Notes under the pieces: model-generated
What the model was told of the DNA's origin: nothing
Databases searched by the model: none
Seen by the model: the letters and a program-made list of their open reading frames with translations, nothing else
Shown: in pieces, positions 12,105 through 23,300 of the stretch
Position numbering within the stretch: the stretch's first letter is position 1
Layout of the letters: every line of letters starts with the position of its first letter
Made by a program: the position numbers and the translations under genes
Assembly: GCA_037951165.1 (NCBI GenBank)
Contig: JBBDHG010000014.1
Span: 1,573,501-1,637,500, forward strand
DNA length: 64,000 nucleotides
From: Lophius americanus
Lineage: Eukaryota > Chordata > Actinopteri > Lophiiformes > Lophiidae
Direction: 5' to 3'

Positions 12105-12480
12105 GAATTTTCCATACCTCCCTCGCCTTATCACCAATCCATCCAACATTTGCCATCCCTCTGATGACCTCATTGCTGAACTAGTCCACCCTTATCCCTC
12201 CCTTTGTGAACCTCAGTAATCTCGGCTCAGCCACCTCCAGTTCTGCTTCCTGCCTTTTTGTCAACAACACCATCTCCAATCCATACATCATAGCTGGTCT
12301 CACTGCCGCCTTAAACACCTTCTCTTTCACCCTTGCTCAGACTTTCCTGTCACAAATCACTCCTGATACACTTCATCCACTCCAACCTGCCTGCACTCCC
12401 CTCACCCCAGTACCACAATCCCTATTTCCCTGAACTGTCAACCCCAAGTGCTTGAAATCATCTCCTTTTCCAACTTCTGC
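12105..12480 (-). mobile_element. RTE-like LINE fragment, 3' end of reverse transcriptase ORF (minus)
   Basis: Read on the minus strand, this is the post-RT region of the LINE family present in sense at 39560-42285. The same landmarks occur: AAGTACTTGGGGTCAAC-type sequence, GTGACAGGAAAGTC, and a GTATGGATTGGAGATGGTG block followed by the E-L-E-V-A-E region. Stops and small indels break the frame. The clade name is tentative. Confidence 0.65.
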
Positions 12481-12829
12481 TACTAGCACCGTATATCAAG
12501 AAATAATACTATCAAATAAGAGAGAGTAAACAATAAAACATTGTTTATACAAGATAAAGCAAAATTATGAGCTGCATCATAGAGCCGAATACACAGTATG
12601 AAACATAGCTCACTTTATGTAAAACTGCTTATCTAGATATTACAACAAAAATACTAAAGTATCATTTAGTATATAAGAAATAAACAGCAATTTCGATTAA
12701 AAGTCCTGCATTGACAATCCAATTTAAGTGAAGTTAAGAAAATTTGATCAGAAGATGTGCTTAAAGTATCAAAAATGAAAGCACTCGTTCCGTAAGAAAA
12801 AAAAGAATTGGAACCATGCAACTGATAGG

Positions 12830-12910
12830 AGATACGATAGAACTTTATTGATCCCAAAGGAAAGCTTGTGCCAGAGAATGCTCAAAATTACTATAACAAA
12901 AAATACGGTA
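12830..12910. mobile_element. LINE end fragment
   Basis: The ACTTTATTGATCCCAAAGG motif is a common terminus of teleost LINE/retroposon copies. About 80 bp are recognisable. Flanks are AT-rich with no gene. Confidence 0.4.
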
Positions 12911-13324
12911 AGAGGGAAAAAAAAGTAGAATGTAAGCATAAATGGAAATATAAAAATTAAATGTATCAGAGGTAAAAGCAAACCACTGCCTACAAATGCC
13001 GGCTTAGTAATGACCTTAATATTGTACATGATATTATTATTGTCAATTAAGTAATATAACTAATATTCTAGATGATAATTGAAATAATAGATGTAATATT
13101 GCACATTATGTTGAATTATTGTTTTATTGGCATTAGTCTCAGATTTTGTAGCTGTCCATCCTGCAGAAATTGCTGGAGATGGAAAAGGAAAGATGCTTAA
13201 CGCAAAACAACTAATACAAACATTTAGCCTTACTGAGTGTATCATTGTGAATGATATTAATGGCCAATAATAACTGATGATTTATATGGGGTCTTTTTGT
13301 GTGGATTTAGCATTTTTTCCCTGT

Positions 13325-13665
13325 GTTTGTTTTGTGTTTCTCATGGTACTCCTGCTTTCTTCCAGGCAGTATAGGTTAGTTGATGACTGTAAATTCCATT
13401 TAGGTGTGGATGTTAGAATGAAAGCCTATCCCAGTTGACATTGGGTGAGAGGGAGGTTACACCTTGGACAAACCGCCACTTCAATAGGGCGTACTCATCG
13501 AGACAGACCACCATTCATGCTCACACTCCCACCTTGCAAGGAATTTAACCTCATCAGTTCACCTACTCTGCATGCTTTTGGACTGTTGGATGAAGCTGGA
13601 CTACCTGGAGAGAACCCATGCAAACCACTGCAACAGAAAGGCGAAAGGCCAGTGGTGCTACAGTG
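13325..13665. mobile_element. Two SINE halves in head-to-head (inverted) arrangement
   Basis: Bases about 13330-13424 read in plus orientation like the middle of the SINE seen intact at 50495: TCTTCCAGGCAGTATAGGTT, then TGTAAATTCCATTTAGG. From about 13425 the sequence switches to minus orientation of the same SINE: CTATCCCAGTTGACATTGGG, TACACCTTGGACA, TTTTGGACTGTTGGATGAAG and GGAGAGAACCCATGCAAACC. The result is an inverted composite. The 74-codon open frames across it are incidental. Confidence 0.6.
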
Positions 13666-13825
13666 CTGAACGCATAGTAAAACACTCAGAGGGAATATTC
13701 TACTGCGCATGAATACTTTCAATATTTAAATGTATGCGCTACTGATAATACAAACGTTTCTTAAGTAAGGTTTTGTATGCATGTCATTTACTTTCAAGGG
13801 TTTAATTCAACAACCACTGGATATT

Positions 13826-14024
<199 letters not shown>

Positions 14025-14084
14025 TTATTATTGTATTTTTTATTGATGCTTTTATCTGCTTTTAGCTTGTAGCAATTTGAGATT

Positions 14085-14135
14085 TGATCCAAATGTAAAG
14101 TGCGTTATAAATAAATGTATTATTATTATTACAAG
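14085..14135 (+). mobile_element. LINE tail remnant (TAAATAAATGTATTATTATT type)
   Basis: AAATGTAAAGTGCGTTATAA followed by ATAAATG and an ATT trinucleotide run is the usual 3' tail of teleost L2-type LINE copies. No body is attached. A reverse-oriented relative lies at about 35683-35740. Confidence 0.5.
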
Positions 14136-14149
14136 AATAATGCTGTTGT

Positions 14150-14258
14150 TATTGTAGTGTTGCGCAGCAACCAGCAGGTGTCGCTGCAGGCATCTACATT
14201 CGGTTTCCTCGCTCCTCCTACTTCCGAGTAGGAAGTACTCAGTCTCACAACAAGGAAT
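14150..14258 (+). promoter_or_regulatory. snx1: snx1 promoter and 5' UTR
   Basis: There is no TATA box suitably placed. GTTGCGCAGCAAC (14159-14171) is an X-box-like inverted repeat, CCAGCAGGTGTCGCT (14171-14185) is one mismatch from the CTCF core, and CTTCCGAGTAGGAAGT (14221-14236) carries facing ETS-like GGAA cores. The ATG at 14259 has A at -3 and G at +4. The transcription start is not determined. Motif calls are by eye. Confidence 0.5.
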
Positions 14259-14360
14259 ATGGCGGCGAGCTCAGATCGAAATCCTCCGCCTTTCCCAGAA
14301 GCAGAGGAGCCAGGACCTGACACGGCAGACGGAGACAGCGACGAAGGAGAGGACATCTTT
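14259..14360 (+). CDS. snx1: snx1 exon 1 (start codon)
   Basis: Encodes [18 protein letters not shown] to [11 protein letters not shown], 34 codons, phase 0. The donor is GTAAAT at 14361. The GEDIF end matches the exon 1 end of SNX1. Reading through the donor adds unrelated residues. Confidence 0.9.
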
Positions 14361-17300
14361 GTAAATAATGTGTGTTTACAGGGCGAGTTCTTGATTTTTA
14401 ATCGTGTTGCGATGTTTGTGTCTGTTAAGCGATCGAACCAGTTGTGTGCTTCAGTATCTGATCTGCATTGATGGCATCCAACGTAACCGAGAGCCACGGA
14501 CACACAGGGGTTACATTTTGTCAGAGTTTACACTATGAAAAGCAGAGTAATGATTTATAAACTTGATTGAAATCGGTGATGTTTTTACCCCATATATTAA
14601 AACTGTGCACCGCTTTGGGCTCCCCTAACGCTTCAACACTAATCTAAAAATGCTCCCAATTCGGTGTCCGCTTAAACGTCTTGTATCTAAGACCAGGTAG
14701 TTAAGACAAACACTTGTTGTCTTTTCCTTAAATGCTGTTGAAACGTTGTAAGGTATGACAATTTTCCCTGGACTGCAGTTTCAAAGGAGTATGTACAAGC
14801 AGTAAGAACCGAAGAAACCAAGCACGCCAACTGATTTAACCAAAATAAGCATCTCACGAAATGTCCGTCCACAGACGTAAAACCATTGACATGTATATAC
14901 ACCTGCACGATGGTTAATATTTCAGTGATGAATAAACGCGTGGTTACTATCATGATGCACTGGTGTAGGATATATTGCATGGATGTCGATATGATGCACA
15001 GGTGAAGGATATATTGCATAGATGTCGATATGATGTGAAGGATATTTTGCATAGATATTGATATGATGCACAGGTGAAGGACATGTTGCATAGGCATTGA
15101 TATGATGCACAGTTGAAGGATAAATTGCACAGATAATGATGGATATATTGCAAAGGTGAAGGACATATATAGCAGAGATTTTGAACAGCCTGCTCGTGGG
15201 AACTTTAAGTCAGACAGTGAGTTCGGATCAGTCATTATTCTCTTTGGCTATATGATAACAGAATATGTATTTTTTCTTATGTTTTTTTTCTTCTTGTAAC
15301 GTTTTGCTTTGCTAAAGTCCAGCTCAAGGCCCCCACTCATGCACTTCCTCCTACCTTTTTATCTGCGTCTGAAAAATTTCAAGGAATGTCACCAGACAAG
15401 AAGAGTCACTACTCCTCTGTTGTTTTCACTTCTCTTTGCATTTTACAGCCTGTCCCTTCCTATCTACAGAGAAACCCAGTGGAAGTAAGTCGAGGAGTTT
15501 CTCGGCCGGATCATGTCAGCGAGGAGCCTCCAGATCTGTTCGGTGAAGAGGAGGTCAGCAGCACGCCTGCCAAATCCAATGGAGTTCACTCGGATGATGG
15601 CAACGACCTGTTTGCTGGTTAGCACAATTTTCTACTTATATGATCTCCAGCAGATAGAGTGCAATACTTTCACATTCTGAAAATAATTCAGAGTCTCATG
15701 ATTTTATTTATTTAAAGCCTTGGTCATAGTATTTTCTTTACGAACTTTATTTATTTATGGATACTAATATTCAGGTGCCTATTTAAGTAATATTTTGAAA
15801 GGCAAACTGTTTACACTGTTTCATTATTGAAAAATGATGTCGTCTCAGCTCTGACTACTTTAATCATTGATAATACAACTCCAAATTGTTGATGACTAGA
15901 ATAAGATTAGCCTTTATTCTTATGAGCGCAGAGGGACCGTTGGGGTTTTACTGCAACACAAGGACTACATATGTACAGAAGAGCAAAGAAAATAGTATGT
16001 AGAATAGAAAGAACAAGGTAACTCAAAAATAAACGATACAAAACCAATTTAATAAAATTCTCATTATTAAGGTAACTGTCAGCTTAATCAGTAATGAAAA
16101 GAACTAAGTGGCAAGTCCAAAAAAATGAGTGAATTGGCACCTACACTTGCCTGCACCAACTGCTTCAACTGAGCTTTCTGCAATCAGTTGAAGAATCATA
16201 CACAAGAATTACAGGATTACAGCACTAGGGGAATAACGACAAAGAAAAGTTATGAGACAAAACAAACTCCTTTCCAAAAGAGACTACAATCAAAAATTAA
16301 ATGAAGTCAGATTATCAAAAGAAAGTCAATAATTCATTACTTTTAATCAATACATTCTCACATTTGTCTTAATCCAGAGGCACACATAGAGCCGAGCACA
16401 GACAAGCCTGGCAGCTGCAGCTCAGATTGCAAAGAGCTCTCTGCCTCCTCTGGACCCTCTCCTGCGTCGTCTTTCACTCAGAGCCCTGCGGCCATGCAGC
16501 CCGCCTCCTTGGAGCAGGTACACACCACACCTGAGCAGACATTCTTGGGAATCTAGCAGGAATACAGACAACTACTTGATGGATTTTAATGAATTGAGTT
16601 TTGAAATGGATCAGGATAAAGGAGCCAATCCAGGAATGATTTCACATTCAAAACATTCATAAACATTACGAGTTCTCAATATCTGACATGTGATTTTTTT
16701 TGTGAAAAATAACCTTGGGGATGGCCTTTTGTCCTTAGAGTAAGACAAACTGTGTTGCCTAAGATACAGTTTAAGGTTTATTGAGTGCCCTTCTAATTAT
16801 TGTAAGTAATATCTCTGACGTAATAAAATGTTCAGAGATCACTTCTTCTTACAGCTGGAGGACGAAGAGACCACGGATAGTTTTGATGTGGACGTTGCAG
16901 TCACCAACCCTGAAAAAGTTGGTCAGTCTCTTTTATTTTCAATATTGTTTGTTTGTTAAAACTGTGACGCTGCTATGTGTAAATTCCTGTTAATCCAGAT
17001 CAAAGAGGAAAACCATTAAAAATATAGTTTGACCGCTGGATTTCAAATGGCTGGAATATGTTGGCTTGGCAATAAATTATTAATTAACGCATTATCGTGT
17101 ACAATGGTTGAATCAAGTCTGAAGACCTGGAAAACAAGGTGGCTCATCTACACTACTGAATCAGACCAATGAGACTGTCACCGATTCCAGAATCACCATA
17201 TTATACACTGAGCTTTAAGTTGTGGATGGTGGTCACGCAGATGGCTCCATTGTTCAGTACACATTCTCTCAAGCTTCTTGCCTCCACAATCAAATAAAAA

Positions 17301-20300
17301 CTAAAATACCCTGAGGCTACAGACTCAGTCCATTGAGAAAGATGAAAAAACTCCTCCCTCATTGCCTTTAACCATACATTGATAAAGGGTTATCGATGTA
17401 AACATCCGTTTGTCCATCAGGGCTTTGGTTCTGGAAATCACCTCAAAACCTTTTAATAGTTTTTCATCAAAACTTCCCACACAGTAACAAAGTCCTGAAG
17501 TGGGACCTTTTAGTCTTTATGGATTTTTGTCTTTCTTATTTGTACTTGTTTCTACGTCTACGGGTTTAACTTAGGCTCAATCCAGGCGTTAGTTTTGTTC
17601 AAGGAGCAGATTTTAAATACCCCTCTACATTTTTCAACAACATTTTCTAAACATTACTACCACGCATTTGAAAGGTGCTATTTAGGAATTTCATTGTTTC
17701 TGTTTTTGTTTTTGTGTCAGTTTGCATGTGTGTGTTTTGTTTTAGTTTTTTTGATTGGTTGTTTGATTTTTGGTTGTTTTTTCATTGGATTTGTCTCAGA
17801 TGAGGGTTAACCAGGCAGAACTCTCTGTATTTGTTCATTCTACTGAATGTATATATCTTCCTCATACTGGAGAAGTGCTTTTTGATATTTTTTGAATTTT
17901 AAAGCATTTTATTTAATTTTAATTTTATTTTTTTCAACAAAAAAAAATATAATGAGCAAGAATTACGGTTAACTGAGAAAACTTAATCCATTTCTATCTG
18001 TCTTTCATCTTCCTGAGTCCTGCGTCTTTCATGCTTGTTAACAGAAATTAACCTTGATACATGGCCTGAACTACGCACTGTTGGGTCCATGAGATTAAGG
18101 GAATTTGGCCAGGAAAGCTTTTGAAAATAATTTGTTTTTGAAGGTGTGGGAACATTAATTCACTGTCAGGGAATTTTACTTTGGTTTATTGTGGAAATGG
18201 CTACTATTTGATTTATAGTTCAGATGTTATTTGGAAAGTAGTTACATAGTTATTACATAGAATAGACTAATTTCATGACTTGTTCATTTTAGCAATTTAA
18301 ATATTTATATTCACTTTTAAGATATTTCTTGGCTTAAATGATATTGATCCTCCTCTCTCTCTAACTCTCTTTCCCTGTAGGAGATGGCATGAATGCATAT
18401 ATGGCCTACAAAGTATCCACCAGGGTCTGTAGTAAACCTTATGTATATGTGTGAATTCTATTTGTTTTAATATTGCTCTTAAACTACCAATATGTCTAGA
18501 GCTTCCATATTATTTCATAGTATATAATTTTCCCCTGTTATGCATCCTAATGGTCTACTGTCCATGTCTATACTTTTAGACATCCTTGCCCATGTTCAGG
18601 AGTAAAGCCTTCACTGTGAGGAGGCGTTTTAGTGACTTCCTGGGTCTTTATGAGAAGCTGTCGGTCAAGCAGTCTCTCCATGGTTGCATCATACCACTCC
18701 CACCCGAGAAAAGTGTCGTAGGTGAGCGCTCAGGTCTCCTTTTTTCAGTCTGTTTGCTTCTGTTTCCTGCTCATGCATGTCATTCGTATAAACAGGAATG
18801 ACCAAGGTGAAGGTGGGAATGGACGACCCGTCTTCAGTAGAGTTTTTAGAGCGAAGAAGAGCAGCTCTGGAGAGGTAAAGATCAATACTCACATTGGCCC
18901 TGTATTTACAATATGTTTTTGACAAAATGGAGTCATCATCTAGAGGACATACACCTACATAAACACAAGATATATGATAGGACTAACATTTTAATACTGC
19001 CGTTTTTTTGTTAATTTGCAGTCATAAATGTGCTCCCAGGGCATTTTAACCATATTTCTCTTCATACCCGTGTTCATGGTTAATGTGAAAGTGTTATTTC
19101 TAACTTCTTCTCCTTGACACTGTTTTTTTTTTTTTCAAGGTATCTTCAGAGAGTAGTGTCTCATCCATCGCTGCTACAAGATCCGGATGTCCGTGAGTTC
19201 TTAGAGAGAGAAGATGTGGGTATTTCAAGTTATTTATTTATTTTCTAGTGACAGGGTCAACACTGACTTTATCATTTTGCTTCTGGTTAAACCTGATTGG
19301 AATGAAAACATTTTTTGATTAGTGAATGTTATATCCTTGAGAGAGACCAATTCCTAAAATAACTTGGATATGTGTTTGTTTTCAGTTACCCAGAGCAGTG
19401 AGCACCCAGGCTCTGAGTGGAGCTGGCTTCCTCAAAATGCTCACTAAAGCTTCAGATGCTGTCAGCAAGATGACCATCAAGATCAACGAGTCTGACACTG
19501 TAAGAGGAATCTGGATTGAAGTGTTTTCCAAATTTCAGAGAGTGTTGCACATGGGGCCCGCATATATAAATACATTTTATAATTTTGCCATTGGTGGAAA
19601 GTCCATGCTACATCATTAGAAGTGATAGAACATACGCTGATCAACCATAACATCAAAACTATTCAATACAGTGTAAGTTAAATTTTGTCATCTCAATACA
19701 ATGACAACTCCCAGTGGGTGGAATATACTAGACAGCAAGTTAGCATTCCACATTTTGTCCTTAGAGTTGATGTGTTGGAAGCAGAATTGGGTCAGATGGA
19801 TTACAACATCCTCTGAGGTGTTCTATTTATTTTTATTACTTGTTATATACTATTATCAGTCATTTTTATTTCTAAATTTAAATATTAATCTTTACAAAGC
19901 ATTTGTGTTTCGTAGTTGCACAGTTGTTCTTTTTACCGTAGAGAGTGATATGACTGAGTGACAGTAAAGAGACATTTTAAAGTTTAAACTGAAATTAAGC
20001 TGATTGTAGGCGTTTTTTTTTAATCTACTGTGGTATTAAATCTTTCTTATTTGAAGTTGTAACCACGCATATGGGTCTTTAAGTCATGACATGATACCTT
20101 TGTATTGTTTTGGTTTTTTGTTGAAATTCTTCTGCGTCTCTCAGTGGTATGAGGACAAGCTTCAGGAGGTTGAGAGCGAGGAACAGCAGCTGAGGAGGCT
20201 TCATGCTTTGGTTAACTCCCTGGTCAATCACAGGAAGGGTGAGCTACATCCTCTCTCCTTTACTCATCCTTGTCTGGACAAACTTTTTGTTAACACTAGA

Positions 20301-23300
20301 TGTTGAAGGTGTAAAACTTTTATTATTATTTTTTTTTTCTCTTTTGAAACCAGAGCTGTGTGGGAACACAGCAGTATTTGCTAAAAGCATGGCCATGTTG
20401 GGGAACTCTGAGGACAACACAGCCCTGTCTCGAGCTTTGTCCCAGCTGGCCGAGGTAGAAGATAAGATGGACCAGTTGCATCAGGAGCAAGCAGCCAGTG
20501 ACTTCTTCATCTTTGAGGAGTTTCTTGCTGACTACATTCGTCTGCTTGGTGGTGTCCGGGTGAGCTCAAAGCTGCAGTATGGAGGACGCACAGAAGTTAA
20601 TGTTGAAGATCCCTCAGAAGCAGCGGGGTCTGTGAATGTACAAAGTTATTCGTTTAAAATAGAGAAACAAAACATCAGAAGTTTTGAAGCATTTTTAAGC
20701 CACTATTACCTTGTCAAACTAACTCCCTTGAAAAGATTTTTATGTTACAGATCTGCAAATTTTAGTAGGGGTTGCAGTAGAATTGCCAGCAGGGAATTTG
20801 GCAGTTTTTTGTGCTTTAGATGTAACTCATCTCTGCAAATATTTGTTAAAATTCCATGTGTGCAATCTTCTCATAATCATGCATTTTGTCAAAACAACTT
20901 AAATCCAACACTAAATGCACTTTAATAATCTTAAAATATCCCTCAACATTGTGTCTGGAGTTGGACTATAAACGTGCTACATGTTCCCTCCTGTTCAGTA
21001 GGTGAAGGACGTGGGGTCGTTTTAGCATTGCCATATAATTTTGTACCTCATCAGGGATGTTTTGACCAGCGTCTGCGGGCCTGGCAGAGATGTCAGGAGG
21101 CTCAAGGCACACTGCAGAAGAAGAGAGAGGTTGAGGCGAAGCTGCTGTGGGCCAACAAGCCGGACAGGCTGCAGCAGGCCAAAGATGAGATCACCGAGGT
21201 AACAGACACCCTGACTATACAACTGCTGTCACACTGAACCAAGTGCCAACTATCTTTACATTAAAACAGATCCTCCCTGAGTAAAGGTACAACCCTCTCC
21301 TACTGTTTTTAAATTTGAAGCATAACAGACCAGTCATCATATTAAGTTGCAGTATGTCACAGTGAGCCAGACGGCAGCAGACCCAGTCAGTGTGATCCTG
21401 TGTCAGTGTATTTACTTCTTTTCAAGGGAGATTTTTATTTCTGTTTACTGTTTCTGTACATTTTTTATTTTATTTTTGCAGCCAAACCCTGTAGTGACAA
21501 TAATAGAGAATAGCTGGAACATATTTGATAAGTGATTAATCTTTCAAAACCATTATCTTCAAGAAAGTACTTTTCCTGCTGATTCCATTTAAGGACATCC
21601 TGTTGCATCATCATCCGTCAGAAGGATCGGATGTCTGTTTATCAGTTGTTTCTTATGCTCTAAAATTTAAAATCATATTCTACAATTTTGTTTGTGTTCT
21701 CTTTCTCGTTCTTTTCGACAGTGGGAGGTGAAGGTTTCTCAGTACGAGAGAGACTTTGACCGGGTTGGAATGACTGTACGTAAGGAGGTTCTCCGGTTTG
21801 AGGTAAGCCCACAATTATTTAGAGCCCAAAGTTTTCACATTTCATCATTTAAATCCTACCTTTGGATTACAGTACTCTGATCAGAGGATATAGATGGTCC
21901 CTTCATAGAGTGAATGCTTTGTACAGCTAAACTTCTAGGCCAGTATGGCTTTGACATTCCCATAAACACATAAAGTAAAAAATAATTTTTCCCATCAGGG
22001 GCAGCTTAGAGCAAACTGCATTTTAAGAACATTGGGAATGTCATTTAAGGAATCTGTAGAGACAGGACAGAGTGGCGGGAGGAGAGCACATGGCTTAGTA
22101 AGAAATTTCAATATGGTGTTGCTGCAAATTTTCCCCTATGTGGCATGTCGTCGTCATAGTAACTATTTCATAGTAACTCTTATGTGGACTCACATAACTG
22201 GAAGCAATCATAGTAATCCAATGGTATCTGCATAAATATGTAGAATTTAATCAATCTATATATTGTGTCAGGAACGCCGTTCTTTACTTGGGTGCCAATA
22301 TTTAAATGGCTTTGTTAGGGATGCTGCAAAAAAATTCTGCTGGTGAAAATATCATAGAATTACTTGAAATTCCAAAAAGCAAAACTTAAAATGAAAGTGA
22401 TGACCATTACCTGCCTCAAACATCATTAGGATTTTTCACACAAACATTCCCCACGTCACAATGTCAATGTCTGACACGACTGGTCACCAAGTAGTAGGAT
22501 TGACTACAACTTTCATTTACGCACGCTCCTTGGAATGGGGCACGGCGTGAAATGCTTCCTTGTGCAGCGAACAACCAGCAGCACAATTTCTGGCCTAAAC
22601 TTTCCGCATCTGGAAATTCCATGCTAGAGATTTAATCCATACTTTCATTTGAGTCTTTAGACCCTTGGCGTTCGTGCACGCGGGAAAGCTCAAAAGGATG
22701 TTAGGAATATAGAAAGTGACTGGGATCAGTGAGGATCACAAATTAAAAATAGAACTTCGAGACAAGACCGTTTGGATATCCTTAGTAGTTTGATGCAATC
22801 TGCATTCTTCATGATGTTTTTGTGCGATCTCAGCTTTTCCTGCCCAACTTGTACTAACCATAATCAAGGAGCGACTGAGGGCTGTGGACCAGGAGCGAAC
22901 CTGTGTGCCTCTCATCAACCCCTGCCAGAAAAGAGTTGACCTTTTTGTTTTTTTAAACACATTTTACTCTTGAGATTTCGCATGCTTTTTAAAGGGTTCT
23001 GAAACTGAGAAAATGGTTAAGAAATGCTATTGGATTACTTTTTTTGTTGTTTAGGCAGGCTGCACTTCCATAAAAGTAGCGCCGGTTTTTGTTTTTGGTT
23101 AGACAAGTATTCCAAATATTCTTTTTGTACTTTACTGCGTACAGTGTCCCCTCTGTCCATCATTAGACACAGACCATGCCGTGCCAGTGCTGCAATATCA
23201 TTCTCTGTAAACCACAGGACTTAATGCCATATTCTGTTTCATGATGACGCAGACGTAGGCCACAAGCCGAAACGACAGATCTCACAATAAGTTCGTTATT

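Noticed and set aside
14954..15165. Possible CRISPR-like array
   Set aside because: The repeats are contiguous and diverged with no spacers, and the genome is vertebrate.
14687..15235. 182-codon minus-strand frame with a repeated 13-residue motif
   Set aside because: The periodicity comes from a 39-bp minisatellite in snx1 intron 1. There is no family resemblance.
16781..16993. 70-codon frame as a gene
   Set aside because: It overlaps snx1 exon 4 in a different reading frame and is a shadow of that exon plus intron.
17595..17810. Hydrophobic 71-codon frame resembling a membrane protein
   Set aside because: It lies in a T-rich snx1 intron; runs of TTT and TTG codons explain the hydrophobicity.
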